Notes: generated by a model not told the origin, from the letters alone. Positions 31,080 to 41,576 are shown, counted from the first letter of the stretch. The stretch is DNA of 64,000 nucleotides from Ceratopteris richardii (GCA_020310875.1 CM035407.1:90285132-90349131); one strand, 5' to 3'. Numbers and translations: made by a program.

Positions 31080-34000
31080 GAGATGGGAGAAAGAGGGTGG
31101 CAGACGGGGAGGATGGAGGGGTGCGGTGGGGTTGGAGGCGGAGAGTTGGGAGGGGTGGTTTGGATGTGAAGCGGGGTTGAAGAGAGGGGAGGTTGGGTGT
31201 CGGGCGGGGTCGGAGGGGGGGGTTGGGTATAGGATGAGGGGGGTGGTTGCGCTGCGACGGAGAGGGGGCACTGCTCGTCGGAGAGGGGGGGTTGAGTGTA
31301 GGATGAGGGTGGGTTATGCTGCTCGACGGAGAGGGGGGGGAAAGGGTTGGTTGCCATGAGGGGGGAAAGGGTTGGTTGCCGTGAGGGGGGGGCGGTGAGG
31401 GGGGTGCGACGCAGGGAGGGGGGGGGGAAAGGGGTGATGTGAGGGGGACTGCGGGCGCGGTGCGGTGAGGGTGGCGATTGAGGGGCGATGCTTTGTGAGG
31501 GGGGGTGTGGTGACGGGGGTGCGACGCGGGGAGGGGGGGGGGGAAGGGGTTGAGGGGGGGGGGGAAGGGGTTGAGGGGGGGATGCTGTGCGGTGAGGGGG
31601 GGCGATGGGGGGCGATGCGTTTGTGAGGGGGGTGTAGTGAGGGGCGGGGTGGGGAGGGGGGGGGGAGGGGTGTTGAGGGTGGGGGCGGTGCGGGGGGGGT
31701 GCGACGCGGGGAGGGGGGGGGGGGGGGAAAAAGGGGTGTTGTGATGGGGTTGTGAGGGGGTTGCGGTGAGTGGCGGGGTGGGGAGGGGGGGGGGGAGGGG
31801 TGTTGAGGGGGGGTGAGGGGGGGGCGCTGCGGTGAGGGGGGTGCGACGCGGGGAGGGGGGGGGATGGAGGGGTGTTGTGAGGGGGTGTGAGGGGGTGGGC
31901 GCTGCGGTGAGGGGGGTGCTGCGCGGGGAGGGGGGGGGGATGGAGGGGTGTTGTGAGGGGGTTGTGAGGGGGTTGCGGTGAGTGGCGGGGTGGGGAGGGG
32001 GGGGGGGAAGGGGGGTTGATGGGGGGTGAGGGGGGGAGCACTGCGGTGAGGGGGGGGGGGCGACGCGGGGAGGGGGGGGATGGAGGGGTGTTGTGAGGGG
32101 GGCTGTGAGGGGGTTGCGGTGAGTGGCGGGGTGGGGAGGGGGGGGGGAAGGGGGGTTGGTGTTGCGGTGAGGGGGGGAGCGCTGCGGTGAGGGGGGGTGC
32201 GACGCTGGGTGGGGAGGGGGGGGGGAAGGGGGGTTGATGGGGGGTGAGGGGGGGAGCGCTGCGGTGAGGGGGGGTGCGACGCGGGGTGGGGAGGGGGGGG
32301 GGAAGGGGGGTTGATGGGGGGTGAGGGGGGGAGCGCTGCGGTGAGGGGGGGTGCGACGCGGGGAGGGGGGGGGGATGGAGGGGTGTTGTGAGGGGTTGTG
32401 AGGGGATTGCGGTGAGTGGCGGGGTGGGGAGGGGGGGGGGAGGGGTGTTGAGGAGGGGTGAGGGGGGGAGCGCTGCGGTGCGGGGGGGTGCGACACGGGG
32501 TGGGGAGGGGGGGGGAAAGGGGGGTTGATGGGGGGTGAGGGGGGAAGCGCTGCGGTGAGGGGGGGTGCGACGCGGGGAGGGGGGGGGATGGAGGGGTGTT
32601 GTGAGGGGTTGTGAGGGGGTTGCGGTGAGTGGCGGGGTGGGGAGGGGGGGGGGGGAGGGGTGTTGAGGAGGGGTGTGGGGAGGGGGGGGTGCGGTGAGGG
32701 GGGGGGCGACGCGGGGAGGGGGGGATGGAGGGGTGTTGTGAGGGGGGCTGTGAGGGGGTTGCGGTGAGTTGCGGGGTGGGGAGGGGGGGGGGGGGAAGGG
32801 GGGTTGATGGGGGGTGAGGGGGGGAGCGCTGCGGTGAGGGGGGGTGCGACGCGGGGTGGGGAGGGGGGGGGGGAAGGGGGGTTGATGGGGGGTGAGGGGG
32901 GGAGCGCTGCGGTGAGGGGGGGTGCTACGCGGGGAGGGGGGGGGATGGAGGGATGTTGTGAGGGGTTGTGAGGGGATTGCGGTGAGTGGCGGGGTGGGGA
33001 GGGGGGGGGGGGGAAGGGGGGTTGATGGGGGGTGAGGGGGGGAGCGCTGCGGTGAGGGGGGGGGCGACGCGGGGAGGGGGGGGATGGAGGGGTGTTGTGA
33101 GGGGGGCTGTGAGGGGGTTGCGGTGAGTGGCGGGGTGGGGAGGGGGGGGGGAAGGGGGGTTGGTGCTGCGGTGAGGGGGGGAGCGCTGCGGTGAGGGGGG
33201 GTGCGACGCTGGGTGGGGAGGGGGGGGGGAAGGGGGGTTGATGGGGGGTGAGGGGGGGAGCGCTGCGGTGAGGGGGGGAGCGCTGCGGTGAGGGGGGGTG
33301 CGACGCGGGGTGGGGAGGGGGGGGGGGAAGGGGGGTTGATGGGGGGTGAGGGGGGGAGCGCTGCGGTGAGGGGGGGTGCGACGCGGGGAGGGGGGGGGGA
33401 TGGAGGGGTGTTGTGAGGGGTTGTGAGGGGATTGCGGTGAGTGGCGGGGTGGGGAGGGGGGGGGGAAGGGGTGTTGAGGAGGGGTGAGGGGGGGGAGCGC
33501 TGCGGTGCGGGGGGGTGCGACACGGGGTGGGGAGGGGGGGGGGAAAGGGGGGTTGATGGGGGGTGAGGGGGGAAGCGCTGCGGTGAGGGGGGGTGCGACG
33601 CGGGGAGGGGGGGGGGATGGAGGGGTGTTGTGAGGGGTTGTGAGGGGGTTGCGGTGAGTGGCGGGGTGGGGAGGGGGGGGGGGAGGGGTGTTGAGGAGGG
33701 GTGTGGTGCGGTGAGGGGGGGGGCGACGCGGGGAGGGGGGGGATGGAGGGGTGTTGTGAGGGGGGCTGTGAGGGGGTTGCGGTGAGTTGCGGGGTGGGGA
33801 GGGGGGGGCAAGGGGGGTTGATGGGGGGTGAGGGGGGGAGCGCTGCGGTGAGGGGGGGTGCGACGCGGGGTGGGGAGGGGGGGGGGAAGGGGGGTTGATG
33901 GGGGGTGAGGGGGGGAGCGCTGCGGTGAGGGGGGGTGCGACGCGGGGAGGGGGGGGGGATGGAGGGATGTTGTGAGGGGTTGTGAGGGGATTGCGGTGAG

Positions 34001-35030
34001 TGGCGGGGTGGGGAGGGGGGGGGGGAGGGGTGTTGAGGAGGGGTGAGGGGGGGAGCGCTGCGGTGAGGGGGGGTGCGACGCGGGGTGGGGAGGGGGGGGG
34101 AAGGGGGGTTGATGGGGGGTGAGGGGGGAAGCGCTGCGGTGAGGGGGGCTGCGACGCGGGGTGGGGAGGGGGGGGGAAGGGGGGTTGATGGGGGGTGAGG
34201 GGGAAGCGCTGCGGTGAGGGGGAGTGCGACGCGGGGAGGGGGGGGATGGAGGGGTGTTGTGAGGGGTTTTGAGGGGGTTGCGGTGAGTGGCGGGGTGGGG
34301 AGGGGGGGGGAGGGGTGTTGAGGAGGGGTGTGGGGAGGGGGGGTGCGGTGAGGGGGGGGGGGGGCGACGCGGGGAGGGGGGGATGGAGGGGTGTTGTGAG
34401 GGGGCTGTGAGGGGGTTGCGGTGAGTTGCGGGGTGGGGAGGGGGGGGGGAAGGGGGGTTGATGGGGGGTGAGGGGGGGAGCGCTACGGTGAGGGGGGGTG
34501 CGACGCGGGGTGGGGAGGGGGGGGGGAAAGGGGGGTTGATGGGGGGGAGCGCTGCGGTGAGGGGGGGTGCGACGCGGGGTGGGGAGGGGGGGGGGGAAAG
34601 GGGGGTTGATGGGGGGTGAGGGGGGGAGCGCTGCGGTGAGGGGGGGTGCGACGCGGGGAGGGGGGGGGGATGGAGGGATGTTGTGAGGGGTTGTGAGGGG
34701 ATTGCGGTGAGTGGCGGGGTGGGGAGGGGGGGGGAGGGGTGTTGAGGAGGGGTGAGGGGGGGAGCGCTGCGGTGAGGGGGGGTGCGACGCGGGGTGGGGA
34801 GGGGGGGGAAAGTGGGGTTGATGGGGGGTGAGGGGGGAAGCGCTGCGGTGAGGGGGGGTGCGACGCGGGGAGGGGGGGGGATGGAGGGGTGTTGTGAGGG
34901 GTTGTGAGGGGGTTGCGGTGAGTGGCGGGGTGGGGAGGGGGGGGGAAAGGGGGGTTGATGGGGGGGAGGGGTGTTGAGGGGGGGTATGGCGAGGGGGGGG
35001 GGCGGTGAGGGGGCCGAGCGGGGTCGTAGG
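31080..35030. repeat. guanine-tract minisatellite of gypsy G
   Basis: About 3.9 kb built from related units. One is near 80 bp (TTGATGGGGGGTGAGG, GAGCGCTGCGGTGAGG, TGCGACGCGGGGTGGGG). Another is near 100 bp (GATGGAGGGGTGTTGTGAGG, TTGCGGTGAGTGGCGGGG). They are joined by G runs of 6-14. The plus strand is almost free of TCA, CTA and TTA, so long Pro-rich ORFs appear on the minus strand in more than one frame (33811-30887, 35048-32925, 32496-30982). Their peptide theme (RVAPPLTAALPPSPP) follows from the repeat. Translation is unproven. Confidence 0.9.
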
Positions 35031-35044
35031 GGGTGGTTGGGTTG

Positions 35045-35395
35045 TCAAAAGGAGCTGAAGAGGGGGGGAAGGTTATGAGCGCCGCCAGGGGGGTTGATTG
35101 TAGAGGGTCGGAGAGGGGGTTCGCTGGGAATTGAGGGTGAGGGGGGTGTTGGCAGTATGGAAAGGGGGAAGGTAGAGGGTCGGAGAGGGGGGGTCGCTGG
35201 GAATTGAGGGTGAGGGGGGTGTGGCAGTATGGAAAGGGGGAAGGAGGAGGGAGGGTGGTGGTATTGAGGAGTCGATGGGGTGGAGAGGGGTGTGAGATGC
35301 TCTTTTTCTTTCCTCCCTAGCACAACTTGGTTTGTGCACTGTAAATACGAACGGCATTCTGAGGATGTTGAAGCAAGAATGAAAAAAGAGGCCAT
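35045..35395 (-). CDS. small ORF at the start of the gypsy G minisatellite
   Basis: A 116-residue frame begins MASFFILASTSSECRSYLQC, which is not repeat-derived. It then enters two Pro/Ser-rich units (SFPLSILPHPPHPQFPATPP and a variant) that lead into the minisatellite. It could be the true amino end of a Pro-rich protein or a chance frame. TATATAAT lies immediately before the ATG. Confidence 0.3.
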   Translation of the reverse strand: MASFFILASTSSECRSYLQCTNQVVLGRKEKEHLTPLSTPSTPQYHHPPSSFPLSILPHPPHPQFPATPPLRPSTFPLSILPTPPSPSIPSEPPLRPSTINPPGGAHNLPPLFSSF

Positions 35396-35403
35396 ATTAT
35401 ATA
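35396..35403 (-). promoter_or_regulatory. possible internal TATA box of gypsy G
   Basis: The minus strand reads TATATAAT. It lies too close to the ATG at 35395 to serve it, but could start a transcript for the third ORF. Confidence 0.25.
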
Positions 35404-35871
35404 GCTAGGTCGAGTGGGGGAGCACCTCTCAAGAAGGAGCGGTCTAGCATGAAAAGGTGATCAAAAAGAGAGGAGATGACAATGTTAATCTCATCCATCC
35501 GAGAGACAAACAAAGGAAGGGGCAGAACTGAAAGTTTATTAGCAAAACTAAGAGCCATTCAAGTGATGAATTTCTTTTTGAAGTGATGAATATCTTGAGT
35601 TTTTATCGATGGAAAAGAAAATGCGCCCAAAATTGATAAAGAAAAGAAAAACAAAATCGTGCGCCCAATTTTCGGATTTTCATAAAAAAAAGAACAAGAC
35701 CCAAAACTTGCGCCCAACATTTTTTTGATTTTTATTGAGAAAGAAAAGAAAAAAAACGTGCGCTCATATTTCTAATTTTCATCAAAAAACGACGCCCAAC
35801 AATCCTGTGAGCTGATTATTACTACTTATTAAAACAATCCAAAACCAACAAGATAAAGGAAAATGCAATGT
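35404..35871 (-). other. AT-rich spacer after pol with degenerate repeats
   Basis: Between pol and the minisatellite lies A-rich sequence. At 35615-35800 a theme of about 60 bp recurs four times: (G/C)TGCGC(C/T)CA followed by a TTTT/GATTTTCAT block and an AAAGAAAAGAAAA run. No ORF was found. Confidence 0.6.
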
Positions 35872-38800
35872 TTATGATACTTGATAATAAGCCCTGAGTC
35901 TGGAAATGTTAACCAAAGGTAGGGTGTTGCCAGCGAGTGTTTCCAATTGCACTGCACCCCATTGCAGCATCTTCGTAATGCGAAAAGGGCCTTCCCAGTG
36001 AGGGATCCATTTCCCTTTGTTTTGATTAGAAATTTGTGGTCTGTGTAGCAGGGCTAAATCTCCAGGCTTCAAATTGTTTTGCCATAGATTTTTGTCATGA
36101 GTCTCCTTCCTGTGTAATTGCAGCTTCTCTAACTGTTTGGATGCTAAAATTCTCGATTCTTCCAGTTTATGCAAAGCAGTCAGTCTTGCTGAAACTTCCA
36201 TCCCATTTCTCTCTAGTCTTTCCGTTCTTATAGAGCCTCTGATAAATTCAAATGTTTCAATAGGAACCAAGCCATAAACTAATTGAAAGGGGGAATACCC
36301 AGTCTCTTTATAGGCCAGTCTGTATGCCCATAATGTACCCAGATAGGCCCGTCCCCAAGAGGTCGGCTGCAACATGCATTCTTTTCGTAACATTGAAATT
36401 AATACTTTGTTTGTTGACTCGGCTTGTCCGTTAGCTCGTGGGTAGTATGCACAAGAAGTCCTGTGTAGGATGCCATACCTGTTTGCAATTTCCTGTAGGA
36501 CTTTGTTAACAAAATGAGTACCCTGATCGGTACAGATTTCAAGCGGGCATCCAAATCTGCAAATGATGTTACAATACAAAAAATCAGCCACTGTTTGTGC
36601 AGAGCAATCTGTTGATGCAATAGCTTCAGCCCATTTTGTTGCGTAGTCCGTGGCTATTAGTAAGTACTTTTCCCTTTTTGGAAGTGCCGGAGGGTATATA
36701 GGCCCAACAAAGTCTAATCCCCACTTCTCAAAGGGCTGCCAAGAAGTGGAAACTACCAAAGGGTGATGTCTTTGCTTGGTGGGTTTAGGTCCACACCTCT
36801 GGCACACATCACATGTTTTTCTCCAATTATCTGCATCCCTAAAGAGTGTAGGCCACCATAGACCAGCATCTAGTATTCTCTGGCTCATGATATGCCCTGG
36901 AAGGTGCCCACCACCTGTTCCTTCATGTGAAAATTGCAATATTTCCCTCACTTCATCTTCCTCTAAGCATTTCCTCATCGTGTCATCCTTGCCCTGTCTA
37001 TAGAGTTTACCCTGAATGAAAGTATATGGTCTACTCTTGATAAGCAGCCTCTTTCTTAGTACAGCATTAGCACTTTCTGGATACAATCCAGTAGTAATGA
37101 ACTGCCTGATATCATCATACCATCCTTTAGGTTGTATAGCAAACAAGTATGCGTCCGGGAAATCATCATTGATACCACTGGTTTGATCCTTCCTATTTAT
37201 TCTGGACAAGTGATCCGCCATCACATTTTCTCTTCCTGGCTTATGGATTACCGAGAAATCGAACTCTTGGAATAACAGTAACCACCTCCATATTCTACCC
37301 GTAGCATGTGGTTTGTTGAGTAAGTACTCGAGTGGTTGGTGATCTGACATAATAATAAATTTTACCCCCAATAAGTAATGGCGGAATTTTTGAACTGCAA
37401 AGACCATTGCTAGTGCTTCCCTTTCGGTTGTACTGTAATTTCTTTCAGCCTTGGTCAAGATTCTACTGGCATATTGAATTGGCCTGTCCATTTTAAATTC
37501 TTCACTGGGTTGAGTCAGAACTGCTCCCACTGCATATGCACTGGCATCGACATGTATATGAAAGATTTTTGACCACTCCGGGGTGACCAAGATAGGAGCA
37601 CACACTAGCCGTGACCTTAATGTCTGATATGCTTTTTCCTCCTCTTCTTCCCATTTGAAAGGTACTTCTTTACCTGTGAGTCTAGTCAGAGGTCTAGCTA
37701 TCTCTGCGTACATTTTTATAAACCTTCTATGATAACCGGTATGCCCCAAAAAACTCTGGATCTCTTTAGGAGTTTTGGGTTTAGGTAACTTTAATATAGA
37801 AAGAATTTTGTAAGGATCTGGGGCCATACCTTTAGCGGACACCACATGTCCTAAGAGGGTTCCTTCTGTCACAAGGAAATGACATTTATTTGGATTGAGC
37901 TTTAACTTAGTTTCTCTGCATCTTTGGAAAATATCCTGCAGCTGTCTCAAGTGTTGGTCCAAACAATCTAGATGAGTTTCTTTGTGAGATCCTGAAAATG
38001 AAGAGAAATCATCCATGAAGATTCTAAGTGATTCCAGCAATAAGGGGCCAAAAATGAGATTGACCGTTCTGTTAAATGTGGCTGGAGCATTTCTTAGACC
38101 AAATGGCATTTTTACATACACATACGTTCCCCACGGTGTGATAAAAGCAGTCTTTTCACGATCCTCTGGGTGTATTGATATTTGATTATAGCCACTGAAG
38201 CCATCCATAAAACTATATAGTGCATGCCCCGCCACTTCTTCAATGACCTGTTCTGCGAAAGGCATAGGGAACCCGTCTGGAATGGTCACCTTGTTGAGAG
38301 CTCTAAAGTCCACACAAATCCTGATTTTATTAGTATTCTTCTTTGGTACTATAACCATAGGCGAGAGCCACTCTGAGTGTTCCACAGGAATGATGATTCC
38401 TGCATCTTCCATCTTTTGGATTTCCACATAGACAGCTTCGGCATACTTTGGATTGAGTCTATAACTCCTTCCTCTGATGGGTCTGGCTCCCTCAATCAGA
38501 GGAATTCTGTGCTCTCCATAAGATGCAGGCACTCCTTCTAAGTCTTTATAATGCCAGGCAAAAACATCTGCATACTGGGTTAAGAATGATTTTACCTTTT
38601 CCAGGAGCTTTGGGTGGCTCCACAACCAAGTGGCCACTAGAACTGGTTGATTATTGTTTTGGGTGCATAAATGTACTTCTTGAATCGGATTTCTTGTTAC
38701 CAGATTATCTGCTTGTGCATCTGCTTCCTTGTCTTCTTCTACTAGCTTTTCGTGCATTGCTTCATAAGTAGGTGTATTTTGAACTTCGATGTTTTCCTCC

Positions 38801-40764
38801 TTGTCCTGTATCCATCCTGCAGGGATTTCTTGAATTGGGAAAGAACATTCAACCTCAGAATTTTTTACCTTGCTTTTAGCTTGGGAAACTTCCTTATCTG
38901 ATGTTGACACATCCTCCTCCAATTTGTATTTGAGGGGTATCTTCCTGCCCCTTCTGTGGTCAGTGATGGGCTCTCCCAATCCATCAACCTGGACCTTTCC
39001 TTTGTCTTCATCATAGCCTCCAAATGTACCAGGATTATCAAGAAAAATTCCAAAACAAGAAGAAGAGTTGCCGGCATGAAGCCAACTTAAAATATCCTCT
39101 TCTTCCTCAAAATCTATTTGGGGTTGATCCTCCGCTTCTGTTTCCATGCAAATGCTCACTGTTTGCATCATACTAGTGTTTCCTTGATTGTCTGGGCCTT
39201 CTTCTAAATGAATTTGTGTCAGCTCCTGCCCTTTCTTTTGTACCCACATGGTGTCCTTACCCCAATCATGAATGACACTCGCATGCCTCAGCCATGGTCT
39301 TCCAATTAAGAGAGGAAATCCTCCTTCAACCTGGGGCAATCTTAAAACCACAAAATCCAGGATAAATAGATTACCTTGTACTTCAAGTGGAACTTTTGGG
39401 ATTACCCCTAAGGGCCTTACTTTGCTCTGATCTGCCAAAGTGACCGTGAAATTTGCAGGTCTTGAAGGGTGGAGTCCAATCCTTTTCATGGTATGTTCAG
39501 GCATCAAATTGATGCCAGAACCACCATCTACAATGACACCTTGAAATTCATGGCCCTTGATTGATATTGTAAGCCGAGGGCTTTTATAATCTGTAAGGGG
39601 TGCTTCCCCCCTGATTATCCCTTGATGTAAGATAGCAGTCTTAGCTACTAAGCTTGTCGTAGAAGCTTCATCAATTATCTGTAATAATTCTGACCTGAAT
39701 TTCCCATCCATCTTTATTAAATCAAGAATACTAACCTCCTTCTTAATAGACTTGAGTAGCTTTGAAGCCTCTGATTCTTTAAGGAAGTGAGCTTCATTTG
39801 CTTTGCTAAACTCTTCTTGAGCCCTCTTGAAGGCATGCCCAATGGCATCTCCGGTGCCTGTGAGACATTCCTTGTGGTTTGTGTCTGCACCTGTAGTATC
39901 TTTGTCTTCCATTGCAACTCTGTCTTTGTTCAACTCCTTAATTATCAATTCTTGATTTTCTACCACTTTTGCTGTTCCCTTGCTTCTTGTCTGTACTGCA
40001 AAAGATTCGAGTTCTTCTAATTGTACCACTCTAGTGGATGGTGAGGGTTCATTTACCTGAGGCAATATCTCCTCCTTGAATACAGAGATCATTTGGAGAT
40101 GGGGTCCGGAAGTAGAGGCTTGATTCTTAGGACAACAGTTTGTATAATGATCTCTGGCCTCTGGACAATTTCTGCAAGGGGGTGCATTTTCCGGCAGGGT
40201 GCATCTAGATTGGTAGTGCCCACATTCTCCACATCTGAAGCAAATAATTGGCCTTCTAGGCCCATTTGCAAGGTTATTTCTTGGTCTAGGATTATAGTTA
40301 TTACCTTGGTTTGTTGCTGCTGCCATTACATTTGTTGGTGGCAAGAGCCCGCCTTGTGTCCAGTATGTCGTTGTCGGTATTCCCCTTGATTGGCATTCAT
40401 GGGCCTCATGCCCAATCTTCCTGCATAATTGACAAGTCACATTTAGCAAAGGACATTCACTTACTATATGTCCTTGCTTACTGCACATGGAGCACCATAG
40501 TCCGTTCTTAATGCCGCCTCCTTTTAGTTCTTGCAACTCCTGCCTCAGCTGAGCTAGTTCCTCTGCTTGGGCTTCCTCTTCCTTTTGGAGCTTGAGGGCT
40601 TCAATCTCTCTTCTCAGCTGAGCTACAGTAGTCTCCTCCTCTATATAGGATCTCGTCCGTGATCTCATCGTCGTTCTTTTCTTTGCGATCCGATACTTGC
40701 CTTGATCTGGCAGTGCAATGGAGAGGCCGACCCTAGGCCATCGGCCTTCCTGATCACCGATCAA
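35872..40764 (-). CDS. pol: gypsy G pol polyprotein (zinc knuckles, protease, RT, RNase H, integrase)
   Basis: 1,630 codons open without a stop. A coiled-coil-like stretch (45-80) leads to three CX2CX4HX4C knuckles (C91-C104, C111-C124, C175-C188) and a fourth degenerate one (C197-C210). Protease follows: VDGGSGIN with the catalytic Asp at 413. RT shows CVDFRALNK (near 815), SGYNQI, and the catalytic box FMDD with D918-D919. RNase H has HVDASAYAVGAVL (near 1070). Integrase has an HHCC finger ending CDVCQRC, then LDFVGP, CTDQGTHF and NGQAEST for the DDE triad. It ends with a WEGPFRI (GPF/Y) module and no chromodomain. The first codon here is TTG, overlapping the gag stop by four bases; a TAG lies four codons upstream. 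Pol therefore probably starts by a -1 shift from gag rather than its own ATG. Confidence 0.95.
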   Translation of the reverse strand: MIGDQEGRWPRVGLSIALPDQGKYRIAKKRTTMRSRTRSYIEEETTVAQLRREIEALKLQKEEEAQAEELAQLRQELQELKGGGIKNGLWCSMCSKQGHIVSECPLLNVTCQLCRKIGHEAHECQSRGIPTTTYWTQGGLLPPTNVMAAATNQGNNYNPRPRNNLANGPRRPIICFRCGECGHYQSRCTLPENAPPCRNCPEARDHYTNCCPKNQASTSGPHLQMISVFKEEILPQVNEPSPSTRVVQLEELESFAVQTRSKGTAKVVENQELIIKELNKDRVAMEDKDTTGADTNHKECLTGTGDAIGHAFKRAQEEFSKANEAHFLKESEASKLLKSIKKEVSILDLIKMDGKFRSELLQIIDEASTTSLVAKTAILHQGIIRGEAPLTDYKSPRLTISIKGHEFQGVIVDGGSGINLMPEHTMKRIGLHPSRPANFTVTLADQSKVRPLGVIPKVPLEVQGNLFILDFVVLRLPQVEGGFPLLIGRPWLRHASVIHDWGKDTMWVQKKGQELTQIHLEEGPDNQGNTSMMQTVSICMETEAEDQPQIDFEEEEDILSWLHAGNSSSCFGIFLDNPGTFGGYDEDKGKVQVDGLGEPITDHRRGRKIPLKYKLEEDVSTSDKEVSQAKSKVKNSEVECSFPIQEIPAGWIQDKEENIEVQNTPTYEAMHEKLVEEDKEADAQADNLVTRNPIQEVHLCTQNNNQPVLVATWLWSHPKLLEKVKSFLTQYADVFAWHYKDLEGVPASYGEHRIPLIEGARPIRGRSYRLNPKYAEAVYVEIQKMEDAGIIIPVEHSEWLSPMVIVPKKNTNKIRICVDFRALNKVTIPDGFPMPFAEQVIEEVAGHALYSFMDGFSGYNQISIHPEDREKTAFITPWGTYVYVKMPFGLRNAPATFNRTVNLIFGPLLLESLRIFMDDFSSFSGSHKETHLDCLDQHLRQLQDIFQRCRETKLKLNPNKCHFLVTEGTLLGHVVSAKGMAPDPYKILSILKLPKPKTPKEIQSFLGHTGYHRRFIKMYAEIARPLTRLTGKEVPFKWEEEEEKAYQTLRSRLVCAPILVTPEWSKIFHIHVDASAYAVGAVLTQPSEEFKMDRPIQYASRILTKAERNYSTTEREALAMVFAVQKFRHYLLGVKFIIMSDHQPLEYLLNKPHATGRIWRWLLLFQEFDFSVIHKPGRENVMADHLSRINRKDQTSGINDDFPDAYLFAIQPKGWYDDIRQFITTGLYPESANAVLRKRLLIKSRPYTFIQGKLYRQGKDDTMRKCLEEDEVREILQFSHEGTGGGHLPGHIMSQRILDAGLWWPTLFRDADNWRKTCDVCQRCGPKPTKQRHHPLVVSTSWQPFEKWGLDFVGPIYPPALPKREKYLLIATDYATKWAEAIASTDCSAQTVADFLYCNIICRFGCPLEICTDQGTHFVNKVLQEIANRYGILHRTSCAYYPRANGQAESTNKVLISMLRKECMLQPTSWGRAYLGTLWAYRLAYKETGYSPFQLVYGLVPIETFEFIRGSIRTERLERNGMEVSARLTALHKLEESRILASKQLEKLQLHRKETHDKNLWQNNLKPGDLALLHRPQISNQNKGKWIPHWEGPFRITKMLQWGAVQLETLAGNTLPLVNISRLRAYYQVS

Positions 40765-41576
40765 CCCCGCCTAGGTAAGTATGCTTCTCCGCCGCTGCTA
40801 GCCCCTCTCTTGTACCATACCTCCTCTGTATAGGGCTTATTCCTCTTCAAGCCTTCCAATTCCCTTCTTAACTGGCTCACTGGGTCCTCCAGTTCTGTAC
40901 CATATGATAGTTGGGAAGACGTTGTACCATACTGGTGCCTTATTTGTTCCAAGCGGGTGGCCGTGTTGATGAATTCCTCAACAGAGGCCGTAGGTAGCAC
41001 CAACTCTTTTATTTTGCATTGGGTGACCACAGGTAAAGGTTTGGCTAACCACTTCTTGACAAAGAAGTCGTGTGGTGGATCCGGTAATTTGGCCATTAAT
41101 GCTTTTGCCCTGGTCACGAATTCGGGGAACTTCTCTCCTGGACCCAACTTCAAGTTTTCCAATTCTTCTATAATGATTTCAGCCGTGTTGCCATGCTGAA
41201 ATTGATTCTTAAAGGCCTCTTTCATCATGTCCCAAGAGGTAAAGTGATTTTCGGCAAACTGACTAAACCACTTGTCTGCCAGACCCTCCAATGTGGCGGG
41301 GAAGAGTATCAAGAAAGCATCTTCCCTACCCATTAGTCCCCTAGTCTTACATAATGAAAGAAATCGTCGAATGTGCTCATCTGGGTCCTCATGGGCTAAA
41401 CCTCTGAAGGAGGGGAATTTTATGTTTAACCTGGAGAGCAAGATTTCTAGGTCCACCTGCCCTGCCATGCTTCCTACCGATGAAGTCGATGAAAGTGGAC
41501 TTGATGATCTTCGGTTCTTCTTTCTTCTTGTCTGCTTGCACTTGATTCTCAAGGTTTGTGACCGGGTCGCGGTCAT
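40761..41576 (-). CDS. gag: gypsy G gag (capsid)
   Basis: 271 residues, ATG at 41576. A basic start (RIKCKQTRRKKNRR) precedes the retrotransposon capsid region: LNIKFPSFRGLAHEDPDEHI, ATLEGLADKWFSQF, WDMMKEAFKNQF and LKLGPGEKFPEFVTRAKAL are typical plant gypsy capsid signatures. The knuckles are not here but at the start of pol. The end (VSQLRRELEGLKRN) resembles a stretch early in pol (VAQLRREIEALKLQ). The TGA stop overlaps the pol frame. It follows the primer-binding site by about 140 bp. Confidence 0.9.
   Translation of the reverse strand: MTATRSQTLRIKCKQTRRKKNRRSSSPLSSTSSVGSMAGQVDLEILLSRLNIKFPSFRGLAHEDPDEHIRRFLSLCKTRGLMGREDAFLILFPATLEGLADKWFSQFAENHFTSWDMMKEAFKNQFQHGNTAEIIIEELENLKLGPGEKFPEFVTRAKALMAKLPDPPHDFFVKKWLAKPLPVVTQCKIKELVLPTASVEEFINTATRLEQIRHQYGTTSSQLSYGTELEDPVSQLRRELEGLKRNKPYTEEVWYKRGASSGGEAYLPRRG

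Noticed and set aside
29505..31359. Plus-strand Gly-rich ORFs opposite the third ORF of gypsy G
   Set aside because: They are the antisense of Pro-rich repeats; composition removes stops on both strands and no conserved start or domain is seen.
30887..35048. Long Pro-rich ORFs as a host extensin-like cell-wall gene
   Set aside because: They lie inside a single retrotransposon with matching LTRs, run in several registers, lack a signal peptide and Ser-Pro4 motif regularity, and follow from the G-tract repeat.
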